The notes under the pieces are model-generated. The model was not told where the DNA came from. It was given only the letters and a program-made list of their open reading frames with translations, and made no database searches. DNA of 64,000 nt, taken from positions 10,492 to 74,491 of the forward strand of contig JADGPO010000045.1 in assembly GCA_017882405.1 (NCBI GenBank), in the 5' to 3' direction. This stretch comes from Solirubrobacteraceae bacterium. GTDB lineage: Bacteria; Actinomycetota; Thermoleophilia; Solirubrobacterales; Solirubrobacteraceae. Position numbers and translations under genes: made by a program. Of this stretch, positions 16,387 through 27,278 are shown piece by piece (positions within the stretch are counted from its first letter, which is position 1; each line of letters opens with the position of its first letter).

Positions 16387-19300
16387 CTACGCCAGGTGCA
16401 GGCGGTGGGCCACCGCAGCCGCCTCGGTGCGTCCCTGGACGTCGAGCTTGGCCAGGATCCGCGAGACGTGGACGCTGGCCGTCTTCTCGGCCATGAACAG
16501 AGCGGCGCCGATCTGACGGTTGGTGGCGCCCTGGGCGAGCAGCCCCAGGACCTGGCGCTCGCGCGGGGTGAGCCCGAACGGATCGGGCTCGACGCCGTCG
16601 GCCGCCGCGCTCCCGTCGTCGGCGCCGCCGTCCGTCCCGGGAGCGACGCGACCGGTGCGCACGCGCGCCAGCCCGAGCCGGGCCCGATCGCCCAGCGTGG
16701 TCAGCTCCTGCACTAGCCACTGCGAGCCCAGCCGCCGCGCCACCGCCAGCGCGTCGGACGCGACCAGCGCGGCCTCGGTCCGCTTGCCGGCGCCCACCAG
16801 TGCCTCGGCCTGGCGCCAGCGCGCGGTCGCCGCCGGATAGGGACGCTGGACGTCATCCCAGGCGGTGGCTGTCAGCGCCCACTCGCTGGCGGCCCCGCGG
16901 CCGCGCGCGCGGGCCAGCTCGGCCTTGGCCTCGGCGAGGTAGGCGCACTCCACCGGGCCGCCCTCGGCGGCCGCGGCGTCCACGCGCTCGACGTGGATCT
17001 TCGCCCGAGCGAGCGCATCGCGCCGCTGCCCGGCCTCGCGCAGGTCCCGGGCGCGCTCCGCGCGGTCGGCCTCCAGCCGCGCCCCCACGACGCTCACGCG
17101 AGCGATCCGCATCACGTCGTCGGTGCAGACCTCGAGGCGATCCAGCGCATCCTGCACCGCGGCCTGAGCGCCCTCCAGATGGCGCTGGCGACGGCACAGC
17201 TCGCCGCGCAGCACCCCATACATGCCAATCCACTGCGGCTCGGCGGAGCGCTGCACGAGCGGCTCGGCGGCGTCGAGCGCCGCCTGGGCGCGCGCCTCGT
17301 CGCCGGTGCCCAGGGCGAGCTCGGCCTCCCGCATGCGGGCGAAGATCCCCGCCACACCCAGCAGACGGGTGCTGCCGCCGATCAGGTACTCCTCGGAGGT
17401 GTCCCACTCGCCGGCGGCGTAGGCGCACTCCGACACGGTCAGCGTCATCCAGTCGTACACGCGGCTCAGACGGCGCGGCGTGGCCGCCATCCCCTCCTTG
17501 GCCGTGGTCAGCGCGTCCTGGGTGCGTCCGACCATGCTCAGCGTGTCGGCGAGGTTGGAGTACGCGGTGGCCAGGTTGTCGACGTCGCCCGAGGCGCGGG
17601 CCACCTCGATCGCCTGGCGCAGCCGCTCCACGCCCTGGTCGATGTCGCCGAGGGCCGCCTGCGCCATGCCGAGCGTGTTGAGCATCTCGGACTCCGAGGA
17701 CTGATCGCCGGCCTCGCGGGCGGCCTGGAGCGCCAGCTCGCCGTCGATCGCGGCCTCGCGGAAGCGCCCCCGCAGAAAGCGCGTGCGGGTCAGGTGAGCG
17801 AGCAGCTGCGGGCGGACCCCGAGCGGATCGTCGGGGGGCAGGATCGACAGCGCTCGCTCGGTCATCGCCACCGCCTCCTCGCCGCGGTTCAGCGACCAGA
17901 TGGTCCGCGCCTGGCTGCCCAGCAGGAAGGCGAAGCGCGCCGGGTCGCGGGTCGGCCCGAGCTCCTTGAGCGCCTCGCGCAGCAGCCCCTCCGCGCGGTC
18001 GCGGTCGCCGGCGATCCGGTGGGCGCGGCCGCCGCGGGCCAGCAGCGCCACGTGGTCCACGCCCGCGACCGTCTCGGCGTCGTCGACGCGCGGCCACAAC
18101 TCGAGCGCGTTCTCGTACAGGTCGGCGGCCTCGCCGTAGGCGAGCACGCACTCGGCGGCGTGCGCCGCCCGCACGGTGCTGCGCAGCGCCGCGGGCTGGT
18201 CGCCGGCCGACGCGTAGTGCCCGGCGACGGTGGTTGTGCGCTCGAGCTCGCGCTCGTCGCCGTCCTCGCACAGCGACTCCAGGTAGCGGGCGAGGGCGAG
18301 GTGCAGCTGCGCCCGCTCGCCGGGCAGCAGATCGTCGATCAGCGCCTCGCGCAGCAGCGCGTGGCGAAAGCCGAAGCGCTCACCCTGGACCTCGACGAGG
18401 ACCTGCTCGGCAACCGCCTCGCGCAGCGCCGTCTGCAGCGCATCGCGGCCCAATTCGGTGACCACGGCGAGCGCCGGCTCGTCCAGCTTGCGCCCCACGG
18501 CGACCGCGCGTGCCACCCGCTGAGCGTCGGGCGACAGACGTTCGATCCGGGCCATGAACGCGTCCCGCAGGCTCTGCGGGGCGGCGCCGCGACCGTCCAG
18601 GCCGGCCGCCAGCAGCTCCTCGGTGAACAGCGGGTTGCCCTCGCTGCGGGCGAACAGCCGCTCCAGCACCGCCCCCGCGGGCTGCGCCCCGAGAATGTCG
18701 GCCAGCGCCTCGGAGAGCTCCGCCCGATCGAACGGCTCCAGGTCGATGCGCCGGGCGCGCTCCAGCCGTTCGAGCTCGGAGAGCAGCGGGCGCAGCGGAT
18801 GGCGGCGGTGAAGCTCGTCGGCGCGGTAGGTCAACAGCAGCATCACGCGCTCCTGGCGCAGGCTGCGGGCCAGGAACGCGACGAACGTGCGGGTGGAGCG
18901 GTCGGCCCAGTGCATGTCCTCGAGCGCGAGGACGAGCGGCGCCGCCTCGGAGACGAGGTCGATGAGCTCGAGCACGGCCTCGAACAGCCGCAGCTGCCCG
19001 GAGCCGTCGGCACGGTCGTCGCGGACGCGGCCGTCGTCGTCCAGGCCGGGAAGGATGGTGGCAAGCTGCGCCCGGCTGCCGGCCGTCAGCTCGGCGAGCG
19101 CCGGGTGGCGCCCGCGCACGAGCGGACGCAGGGCGCTCAACAGCGGTGCGTAGGGCAGCTCGCCGTCGGCCTGCTCCACCCCGTCACCGCGCAGGAACAG
19201 GACCGCGGGCCGCTCGCCGCCACCGGAGGCCGCCTCGGCGCCGAGGCGCTGCTCGAGCTCGGAGACGATGCGCGTCTTGCCGACGCCCGAGTCACCGCCG

Positions 19301-19425
19301 AGCAGTACGAGCGTGGACCGGCCGGCCGTGGCCTCCCGGACGGCGAGCTCCAGCTCGGCCAGCTCGCCGACCCGTCCCACGAAGTGGCTGCTCGTCAGTC
19401 TCGAGCGCATGCCCGAAGTATCCAC
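16387..19425 (-). CDS. Large AAA-ATPase LuxR-family transcriptional regulator (LAL type)
   Basis: A 1012-residue regulator. The N-terminus has a FVGRVGELAELE entry motif, Walker A GDSGVGKT (44-51) and an ALEDMHWADRSTRTF Walker B/sensor stretch, typical of signal-transducing ATPases of the MalT/LAL group. The middle (about 380-900) is alpha-helical with repeated Ala/Leu-rich helical pairs, consistent with TPR-like ligand-sensing repeats. The C-terminal about 65 residues are a LuxR/GerE helix-turn-helix: LTPRERQVLGLLAQGATNRQ followed by IGAALFMAEKTASVHVSRI. It probably responds to a small ligand and activates nearby or distant genes. ATG at 19425 or the internal ATG giving MRSRLTSSHFVGR are both possible starts. 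Confidence 0.93.
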   Translation of the reverse strand: MDTSGMRSRLTSSHFVGRVGELAELELAVREATAGRSTLVLLGGDSGVGKTRIVSELEQRLGAEAASGGGERPAVLFLRGDGVEQADGELPYAPLLSALRPLVRGRHPALAELTAGSRAQLATILPGLDDDGRVRDDRADGSGQLRLFEAVLELIDLVSEAAPLVLALEDMHWADRSTRTFVAFLARSLRQERVMLLLTYRADELHRRHPLRPLLSELERLERARRIDLEPFDRAELSEALADILGAQPAGAVLERLFARSEGNPLFTEELLAAGLDGRGAAPQSLRDAFMARIERLSPDAQRVARAVAVGRKLDEPALAVVTELGRDALQTALREAVAEQVLVEVQGERFGFRHALLREALIDDLLPGERAQLHLALARYLESLCEDGDERELERTTTVAGHYASAGDQPAALRSTVRAAHAAECVLAYGEAADLYENALELWPRVDDAETVAGVDHVALLARGGRAHRIAGDRDRAEGLLREALKELGPTRDPARFAFLLGSQARTIWSLNRGEEAVAMTERALSILPPDDPLGVRPQLLAHLTRTRFLRGRFREAAIDGELALQAAREAGDQSSESEMLNTLGMAQAALGDIDQGVERLRQAIEVARASGDVDNLATAYSNLADTLSMVGRTQDALTTAKEGMAATPRRLSRVYDWMTLTVSECAYAAGEWDTSEEYLIGGSTRLLGVAGIFARMREAELALGTGDEARAQAALDAAEPLVQRSAEPQWIGMYGVLRGELCRRQRHLEGAQAAVQDALDRLEVCTDDVMRIARVSVVGARLEADRAERARDLREAGQRRDALARAKIHVERVDAAAAEGGPVECAYLAEAKAELARARGRGAASEWALTATAWDDVQRPYPAATARWRQAEALVGAGKRTEAALVASDALAVARRLGSQWLVQELTTLGDRARLGLARVRTGRVAPGTDGGADDGSAAADGVEPDPFGLTPRERQVLGLLAQGATNRQIGAALFMAEKTASVHVSRILAKLDVQGRTEAAAVAHRLHLA

Positions 19426-19567
19426 GGACGGCGGCGACCACGCGAACGCCCGACCAGGCGACGCGGTCGAAGCCGCCAGCCGTCGCGGCGCGGCGGTATC
19501 GGGCGGCGTCGGCGCGGAGGTCGTCGGCGCGGTTCTGGGCGAGGATTGAGGTGAATTGGGGGTGCAT
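19292..19567 (-). CDS. Possible short protein of the MHP...ARYRRA type
   Basis: A 91-codon frame beginning MHPQFTSILAQNRADDLRAD then AARYRRAA, preceded by GAGAGGAAG. Short proteins with this N-terminal pattern are common in actinobacteria, which is the main support. The frame overlaps the start of the LuxR-type regulator by over 100 bases and its second half is unremarkable, so its true end, or whether it is expressed, is uncertain. It may be a leader frame coupled to the regulator. Confidence 0.35.
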   Translation of the reverse strand: MHPQFTSILAQNRADDLRADAARYRRAATAGGFDRVAWSGVRVVAAVRGYFGHALETDEQPLRGTGRRAGRAGARRPGGHGRPVHARTARR

Positions 19568-19685
19568 GTGGGCTTCCTCTCGATGGCTTCCGCGTCATCT
19601 CAGAATGAACTGAGACCCGCGGCCGCACATCGGGAGAAAGGCGCCGCCTCCGACCCCCGACCCCTTACCTCACCGGCGCCACCCC

Positions 19686-20827
19686 TTACCGCTCAGGCGG
19701 GGCTGGCACACCCTCGCCCGAGCGCCCGCGGTTCTCACTCGGCGCCTCGGGGGCCAGCTCGCCGGCACTGAGGGGGCTGGCCGGCGAGCGGGTGGCGGCG
19801 CTGATCTCCACCGCCGTGACGTTCTGGGGATGGTGGCAGGCGGCCAGGTGTCCACCGGCGTACTCGGTCAGCTGCGGCTCGACCGCCGAGCAGACTTCGG
19901 TGGCCCGCGGGCAGCGGGTGTGAAAGCGACACCCCGACGGCGGGTTGATCGGGTTGGGGGGCTCCCCGGTGACCGACACCCGGGTGCGCGCGCGGTTCTC
20001 TTTGGGGTCCGGGATCGGAATCGCGCTCAACAGCGCCGAGGTGTAGGGATGGATCGGCTTGCTGTAGAGCTCCTCGGCGGGGGAGATCTCCATCAGCTTG
20101 CCGAGGTACATGACGACGATCCGGTCTGACACGTGACGGACCACGCTCAGATCATGCGCGACGAAGATGTAGCTGAGGCCGAGCTCGTCCTGGAGGTCGT
20201 CGAGCAGGTTGATGACCTGGGCCTGGATTGAGACGTCAAGCGCGGAGACGGGCTCGTCGAGGAGGATCAGGCGGGGGTTGACGGCCAGCGCGCGGGCGAT
20301 TCCGATGCGCTGGCGCTGCCCGCCGGAGAACTCGTGCGGGAAGCGGTTGAGCACGTCGGTCGACATCCCAACCCGCTGCAGCAGGTCGCGACTCTCGGCG
20401 TCGAGCTTGTCCTTGGCGACGCCCCGCCGGCCGAGTGGCGTGGCCAGGATCTGGCCGATTCGCTTGCGGGGATTCAGGGACGCCTGCGGGTCCTGGAAGA
20501 CCATCTGCATCTCTGATCGGATCGGCTCCAGCTGCTTGCGGCCGCTCTTGGTGATGTCCTGGCCGCGGAAGCGGATCGTTCCCGACGTGGACTCGATCAG
20601 CCGCACGAGCACCCGGATCAGCGTCGTCTTGCCGCACCCCGACTCGCCGACGACGCCCAGCGTCTCGCCCTCCGTCAGCCGGAACGAGACGTCGTCGACG
20701 GCGTGCACGGCGCCCACCTGGCGGTCGATGATGACGCCCGACTTGATCGGAAAGAGCACCCGCACGTGCTCGACGTCGAGCAGGGCGCCGTCGCCGTTCG
20801 GCGGCGGGGAGGGCGACGCCGAGGCGC

Positions 20828-20831
<4 letters not shown>
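19686..20831 (-). CDS. oppF: Oligopeptide ABC transporter ATP-binding protein (OppF type)
   Basis: A 381-residue ABC ATPase: Walker A GESGCGKTT, Q-loop VFQDPQASLNP, signature FSGGQRQRIGIARAL, Walker B LILLDEPVSALD, and the C-terminal GCRFHTRCPRATEVC extension characteristic of oligopeptide/dipeptide transporter ATPases. The GTG start at 20829-20831 overlaps the stop of the preceding ATPase (GTGA), which fixes the start against the longer open frame. It is the last gene of the oppA-C-B-D-F operon and works as a heterodimer with OppD. The final about 45 residues are a variable, low-complexity tail. Confidence 0.94.
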
Positions 20832-21879
<1,048 letters not shown>

Positions 21880-21883
<4 letters not shown>

Positions 21884-22821
21884 GCCAGACGGACGCGCGG
21901 GTCGAGGAACGCGTACATGATGTCGACCACCGCGGCGAGCACGACCACCGCCGTCGCCGTCAGGATGACGATCACCAGCAGCGGGATGACGTCCAGGTTG
22001 CCGATCGATTGCGCCGCCAGCTGACCGACGCCGTGCAGGTTGAACACCGACTCGGTGAGGATCGCGCCGCCGCCGATCACCTGCGCCATGTCCAGCCCCC
22101 ACAGGGAGACGATCGGGATGAGGCTGTTGCGCAGCGTGTGGCGCAGCAGCACCTGGCGGTCCGACAGGCCCTTGGCGTGGGCGGTGCGCACGTAGTCCTC
22201 GTTGACGGTGTCGAGGATCGTCGAGCGCAGCACCCGCGAGTAGAAGCCGATGAACAGCACCGACAGCGTGATCCACGGGAGCACGAGATGGACCACCCAC
22301 TGCCACGGGTTCTGGGTCAGGGGCACATAGTTGCCCAGCGGGAAGATGTTGGCCTGGTAACCGAGGAAGTACAGGAGCACCGCGCCGAGGAAGAACGGAG
22401 GGAAGGAGACTCCCATCATCGACACGACGGTCAGCACCCGGTCGGTGTATCTACCTGCCTTCACCGCCGCCAGCGTGCCGATCAGGACCGAGAGGAGCAG
22501 CCAGATGATCCCGGCGCCGAAGGCCAGCGAGAGGGTCGCCGGGAAGTCGCGTCCGACCTCCTGCAGGACGTTGATCCCCTGCGTGTAGGAGTAGGCCTGC
22601 CCGGTGAAGATGTTCCCCATCGTCTTGACGTACTGGACGTAGATGGGTTTGTTGAAGCCGAACTTGACCTCGATCTGATGGACCTGGGCCTGGGTGGCGT
22701 TACGGCCGGCCAGCCGGTCGGCCTGGTTGCCACTGCCGAGCAGCAGCAGGAAGGTGACGATCGAGATCGCGAGGATGACGAGCACCATCGCGACCAGCCG
22801 GCGGATGATGAAGCGGACCAT
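21880..22821 (-). CDS. oppB: Oligopeptide ABC transporter permease (OppB type)
   Basis: A 313-residue inner-membrane permease beginning MVRFIIRRLVAMVLVILAIS, a classic OppB/DppB opening, with six predicted membrane helices and the EAA loop VRTAHAKGLSDRQVLLRHTL that contacts the ATPases. It forms the translocation pore with OppC. The start ATG overlaps the oppC stop (TGATG), and a longer open frame upstream is arginine-rich shadow, not gene. Confidence 0.93.
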
Positions 22822-23852
22822 CAGTGGGCGATGCGGACCTTGGCCCGCGGATCCAGCGCGTCGCGCAGACCATCGCCGAAGATGTTGATCGACATCACGG
22901 CGAGCACGAGCATGGTGCCGGGCACCAGCACGTTGGAGAAGGCCGCCGGGATGGAAGCGATCCCGTCGGAGATCATCGTCCCCCACGACGGGTTGGGCGG
23001 CTGCACGCCGGCACCGAGGTAGGACAATCCGGCTTCCAGCAGGATCGCGTTGGCGAGGATCAGCGGGATGAAGACAACGATCGTCGATGCCAGGTTGGGC
23101 AGCAGCTCGGAGAACATGATCTCCCGGTTGGAGAGGCCCTGCTGGCGAGCGGCGTCGATGAACTCCCGCTCGCGCAGCTGCAGCACCTGGGCGCGGACGG
23201 GCTTGGCGACGTAGGGGATGTAGACGATCCCGATCACGAACGCGGGCAGCAGGAGGAACGTCCCGTGGATCGGACCGATGCCGCCCACGGCGAACACGGT
23301 GCCCAGGGTCACCCCGAGGAGCACCGCGGGAAACGCCCAGACGACGTCGAGGATACGGCTGAGGACGCCGTCCGACCACCCGCGGAAGTACCCGGCGACC
23401 ACGCCGATGACGAGCGCGAGAACCATCGTGATGATCGTGGCCACGGCGCCGATCTCCAGGGAGTTGCGTCCGCCGTAGAGCAGCCGCACGGCCGTGTCAC
23501 GTCCGTTGCTGTCGGCCCCGAAGAAGTACCGGGACTGCCAGGTGGGTCCGATCGGGATGCCCGTCGGGCTGACGATGTCCTTCGTCTTGCCTCCGACCTT
23601 GACCGTGCCGGTGATGTTCTCGGTGGCGAGCGTGGTGTGAGCCACGTCGTGCGCATAGACCGGCGCCAGCAGGCAGAGCATGACGATGACGAGGAACAGC
23701 CCGCCGAAGAACAGAGCGACCTTGTTGCGACGCAGGCGCCGCCACGCGAGACGCCACGGCCCGATGCCGGGCTGAACCTCGCCTCCCTCGTCGACGAAAC
23801 CCGAGTTGAGGTCGTCGGAGAACTCGGTGCCGGAGGCTGACGCGGTCGCCAT
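22821..23852 (-). CDS. oppC: Oligopeptide ABC transporter permease (OppC type)
   Basis: A 343-residue permease with the OppC-type soluble N-terminus (about 35 residues, then WRRLRRNKVALFFGGLFLVI), a periplasmic-side loop, GAVATIITMVLALVIGVVAG, and the EAA motif FIDAARQQGLSNREIMFSEL. The C-terminal DALDPRAKVR is typical. It partners OppB. A strong stem-loop separates it from the upstream binding-protein gene. Confidence 0.93.
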   Translation of the reverse strand: MATASASGTEFSDDLNSGFVDEGGEVQPGIGPWRLAWRRLRRNKVALFFGGLFLVIVMLCLLAPVYAHDVAHTTLATENITGTVKVGGKTKDIVSPTGIPIGPTWQSRYFFGADSNGRDTAVRLLYGGRNSLEIGAVATIITMVLALVIGVVAGYFRGWSDGVLSRILDVVWAFPAVLLGVTLGTVFAVGGIGPIHGTFLLLPAFVIGIVYIPYVAKPVRAQVLQLREREFIDAARQQGLSNREIMFSELLPNLASTIVVFIPLILANAILLEAGLSYLGAGVQPPNPSWGTMISDGIASIPAAFSNVLVPGTMLVLAVMSINIFGDGLRDALDPRAKVRIAH

Positions 23853-23871
23853 CGCAGGATCTTATGAGTCG

Positions 23872-23902
23872 ATGGGCCGGGGCGCAAAGCGCCCCGGCCC
23901 AT
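23872..23902 (-). terminator. Strong GC hairpin between oppA and oppC
   Basis: A perfect 14-bp inverted repeat (23872-23885 and 23889-23902) with an AAA loop, located just after the oppA stop. There is no T-tract. In binding-protein operons such hairpins protect the upstream message or attenuate transcription so the binding protein is made in excess over the permease; that role is inferred. Confidence 0.75.
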
Positions 23903-23911
23903 GACGCGGAT

Positions 23912-25618
23912 CTACTTGATCGAGAACGAGCTCAGGTCCCAGCCGTACACGGCGTGGAAGATCGCCCCGCTGTAGTTCATGCGCGCGGACATGAACTTCG
24001 GGAACGTGTAATAGCCGAACACGCCGATGTAGGCCTGCTTGGCGACGTACTCATCAAGCGCCTGCCACTTGGCGGCGACCGAGCCCAGCTGGGGCGTGGG
24101 GACCCGGCCGAGCGTGGCGACCGCCGAGTTGATCTTCGGGTCGTTGACCTCGCCGAAGTTCTCGTTGCTGGTCGGCAGGATCGCATGACCGTCAAGCAGC
24201 AGGTAGAAGTCGACGGGGTTGGCGAAGTCCTGGTTCCAGTCGGCAAAGCCGGTCTGCGGATGGAGCTTGCGCTCGCCGATGGTCGTGAAGTACGTCGCGT
24301 CGGCCAGCACCTTCTGCGTGGCCTTGAACCCGATCGAGTTCAAAAACGACGTGTAGTACGCCATCCACTGCTGGCGCGGCGTCCGTGTCTCCGACCATAC
24401 CGTGACCGGCTGGCCCGCCATTCCGGACTGCTTGACCAGAGCCTTGGCCTTGGCCAGGTCGCCCTGACCGGGGGTCCCGTACGGGCACGTGCTCGTGGGA
24501 TGACCTGGCACCGACGGCGGCAGGAAGAAGCAGGCCGCAGTCAGCGAGCCCGAGCTGAGGCGGTTCATGGCGTCCTGGTTGAGGCCGGTGACGACCGCCT
24601 CGCGAGCCAGCTGGCTGCTGAACGGCTTGTTGGTGACGTTCATGAAGACGTAGTACGTCGACCCACCGAGGTTGATGTTCTGGAAGCGCCCGGCGGCCTT
24701 GGCGTGGATCTGCGGCAGCAGGCTGCCGGCGACCGTGTCGGCCCAGTCGAACACGTCGGCGCTGTTGTTGAGCACCGACAGCGCGTTGGAGGTGACGTTG
24801 GTCGAGATCTTCACGTTGACGTTCACGTGACCCGACGGGATCCCGGGGATCGGGGTCCAGTTCGAGTTCTTGACGACCGAGTAGGACTGGTTGGGGACGA
24901 TGTTCGTCACCTTGTAGGGCCCGACGCCCGGAGGCGGGTTGGCCGGCTCCTCCTTGAGCGAGGTGTTGGCCGGGACCAGCCCCAACGCCGGGAAGGCGAG
25001 CACGTTCTCGAACGGGCCGTAGGGCTTGACCAGGTGGATCGTGATCTTGCCGGTCTTGTCGTCGGTGGTGATGCCGGTGATCGTCTTGGCCTTGCCGGTG
25101 GAGTAGGCGGTGGCGCCCACGATGACCGGCGTGATGAAATGGCCCGAGCCGCCCCACGGGATAGTGATCGCCCGCTCGATGGCGCGCGGAAAGTCCGAGG
25201 CCTTGACGGGCGTCCCGTCGGAGAACTTCAGGCCCTTGCGCAGCGTGGCCGTGTAGGTCTTGCCGCCGGCTGAGATCTTCGGCAGCGCCGTCGCCAGGCC
25301 CGGGATCAGCGTCGTGCCGGCCTTGCCGTTGACGTGCTGATAGGTGGTCAGGCCCGTGTGGACCAGCCAGTTGATCTCGGCGTCCTGCGTGGTGAAGCCC
25401 TTGCCCGGATCAAGCGACTGCGGCGCTGTGCCCTGCAGGAGCGTGACGGTACCGCCGCCCGATCCGCCCGAGCTCGAGCTCGGGGCGCTACCGGAGCCCG
25501 TCCCACCGGACCCTCCCGCCGAGCTGGATGAGCTCGACGAGCCTCCGCACGCGCCTACGGCGAGTGCAACGATGACCGCGAGCAGCATGGCGCTCGACGG
25601 CCGGACGTATCTCTTCAC
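23912..25618 (-). CDS. oppA: Oligopeptide-binding lipoprotein (SBP family 5, OppA type)
   Basis: A 568-residue extracytoplasmic solute-binding protein. Start GTG with GGAGGAGGATCA upstream. Residues 1-26 are a lipoprotein signal ending LAVGAC, followed by a Ser/Gly-rich linker (about 25-60) that tethers the domain to the membrane. Family 5 features include ATLRKGLKFSDGTPVKASDF and PNQSYSVVKNSNW. It captures peptides or related solutes for the OppBCDF transporter, and as the first gene of the operon it is probably the most expressed. Ligand specificity cannot be read from the sequence. Confidence 0.94.
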   Translation of the reverse strand: MKRYVRPSSAMLLAVIVALAVGACGGSSSSSSSAGGSGGTGSGSAPSSSSGGSGGGTVTLLQGTAPQSLDPGKGFTTQDAEINWLVHTGLTTYQHVNGKAGTTLIPGLATALPKISAGGKTYTATLRKGLKFSDGTPVKASDFPRAIERAITIPWGGSGHFITPVIVGATAYSTGKAKTITGITTDDKTGKITIHLVKPYGPFENVLAFPALGLVPANTSLKEEPANPPPGVGPYKVTNIVPNQSYSVVKNSNWTPIPGIPSGHVNVNVKISTNVTSNALSVLNNSADVFDWADTVAGSLLPQIHAKAAGRFQNINLGGSTYYVFMNVTNKPFSSQLAREAVVTGLNQDAMNRLSSGSLTAACFFLPPSVPGHPTSTCPYGTPGQGDLAKAKALVKQSGMAGQPVTVWSETRTPRQQWMAYYTSFLNSIGFKATQKVLADATYFTTIGERKLHPQTGFADWNQDFANPVDFYLLLDGHAILPTSNENFGEVNDPKINSAVATLGRVPTPQLGSVAAKWQALDEYVAKQAYIGVFGYYTFPKFMSARMNYSGAIFHAVYGWDLSSFSIK

Positions 25619-25773
25619 TGATCCTCCTCCAAAGAGGTCGCGGTTCCCAGGTCGCACAATGTATTCCCTCAACCGCCACCGGGCGAACGACCTAATCAAT
25701 CCTCAACACCGGGGGATAGTTTTTTTTCGCGACGGTTCGGTACGTTGGATCTTGGGAGGAACCACCGGTGCTA

Positions 25774-26703
25774 CTAGTCGACGGTCAGGACCGCCTTGCC
25801 GACCACCCGGCGGTCGAGCAGCGCCTCGATCGCCTCGGCGGCGCGCTCCCACGAACCGCTGAAGCCGATCTGCGGATCCAGCCGGCCCGCGGCCACCAGG
25901 TCGGCGAGCCGGCGCAGGTCCGCGGAGGCGCTGCGCGTGTGCTGCAGCTCCGCGAAGACGTAGAGCCCGTACAGGCGCGCTCCCGGGGCGCGGCCGAACA
26001 GCGCGCGCGTGGGGTAACTGACCGGGTCGGTGACCGTGGAGGCGAAGCTCACCACCGTCCCGCCCGGGGCGACGCGTTGCAGGCAGGTCCCCAGCACGGG
26101 GCCGCCGATGGCGTCGAGGATCACCTCGAAGTCGGGGCCGTCGGCCTCCAGCTCGGACAGCACCTCGTCGGCGCCCAGCTCCGGCAGCCCCTGGGTGCGG
26201 CGCGCCATCCCCGTCACGTGCGCGCCGGCCAGATGGGCGAGCTGGATCGCTAAGTGCCCGACGCCCCCGCTGGCGCCGGTCACCAGCACGCGCTTGCCCA
26301 GCACGAATCCGCCCTGCTCCAGCGAGCGCAGCGCCGTGAGCCCGGCGACGGGCAGCGTCGCGGCCTGCTCGAAGGAGATCCCCTCGGGCAGCTCGGCCAG
26401 GAACTCGGTGGGCACGGCCACGCGCTGCGCCCACGCACCGGAGCTCACCAGGCCGACCACGCGGGCGGCGACCGCGGGGCCCGTGCCATCGGCCGCGGCC
26501 TGCACGACCTCGCCGGCCAGGTCCCAGCCGGCCACCGTCGCGGGCTCCATCGTCTTCAGCCGGTTGCACTCGCCGCGGTTGAGGCTGAACGCCCGGACCG
26601 CGACCACGGCCTGGTCGGGAATCGGCGACGGATCGGGGACGTCGGCCGGCTCTGCGAAGGGAGCGTCGGGGCGGGAGACGAGCGCGCGCATCGGGGCGAT
26701 CAT
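25774..26703 (-). CDS. Zinc-independent quinone oxidoreductase / MDR-family NAD(P)H dehydrogenase
   Basis: A 309-residue medium-chain dehydrogenase/reductase. N-terminal GroES-like part (VRAFSLNRGECNRL), then a Rossmann domain with VTGASGGVGHLAIQLAHLAG as nucleotide-binding loop. It lacks the cysteine-rich structural zinc lobe, as in QOR/CurA-type enzymes, so it probably reduces quinones or enones with NAD(P)H. The ATG at 26701-26703 or the ATG four codons later (MRALVSRPD) could start it; the latter matches relatives better. No partner genes are adjacent. Confidence 0.9.
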   Translation of the reverse strand: MIAPMRALVSRPDAPFAEPADVPDPSPIPDQAVVAVRAFSLNRGECNRLKTMEPATVAGWDLAGEVVQAAADGTGPAVAARVVGLVSSGAWAQRVAVPTEFLAELPEGISFEQAATLPVAGLTALRSLEQGGFVLGKRVLVTGASGGVGHLAIQLAHLAGAHVTGMARRTQGLPELGADEVLSELEADGPDFEVILDAIGGPVLGTCLQRVAPGGTVVSFASTVTDPVSYPTRALFGRAPGARLYGLYVFAELQHTRSASADLRRLADLVAAGRLDPQIGFSGSWERAAEAIEALLDRRVVGKAVLTVD

Positions 26704-26792
26704 CGATACTAGTGTCGCGATTGGGAAATTCGTGAGTAGATCTCGCGAGTGGTTGGGCGTGGCTAATTTCTCAGTCGGGGCACTAGACCCCG

Positions 26793-27228
26793 ATGCGCCT
26801 GCGATTCATCGCGCTGGTCGTCGCGTTGGCCGGCACGACGATCGCGCTCACCGGGACGGCCGAGGCCGCGCTCAAGGTCACCTGGATGCCGGGGGTGAAA
26901 TCGGCCGGCACGCCTGCCCGCTACGACAAGGTGGGGGTGATCAAGGTCGGATCGGCGCGCGCGCAACGTGCTCGTGATCGAGCCCGGCAGCTCCGCCGGT
27001 GGGGCCTCCTTCGTGCCCCTGGCCCAGTGGATCGTCTCCCGCGCGAAGAACTGGCAGGTGTGGTCGGTGGAGCGGCGCGAGAACCTGCTGGAGGACCAGT
27101 CCGAGCTGAACCTCGCCAAGCGCGACGGCGCGACCGCGACCCAGGTGTTCGAGACCGCCTCGCACGACCTGTGGGAGGAGGTGCTGCCGATCGCCGAGCA
27201 TGACGCCGACCGTCGCCTGGACGCGTAA
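26793..27228 (+). pseudogene. Frameshifted secreted alpha/beta-hydrolase-like gene
   Basis: The gene opens with a signal peptide (MRLRFIALVVALAGTTIALT GTAEA) and MPGVKSAGTPARYDKVGVIK, then loses frame in a GCGCGCGCGC run at about 26957-26966. The next frame continues NVLVIEPGSSAGGASFVPLA and WQVWSVERRENLLEDQSELN, which fit the first strands of a secreted alpha/beta hydrolase, and ends early at 27226-27228. Two defects are therefore visible: a dinucleotide-slippage frameshift and loss of the C-terminal two thirds, including any catalytic Asp and His. The run-length error could in principle be a sequencing artefact, but the truncation cannot. Confidence 0.7.
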
Positions 27229-27278
27229 GCCTCCGCGGGCTTGCGTGGCATGCGGCGGTCTGGTTTGATCGGCTGGCG

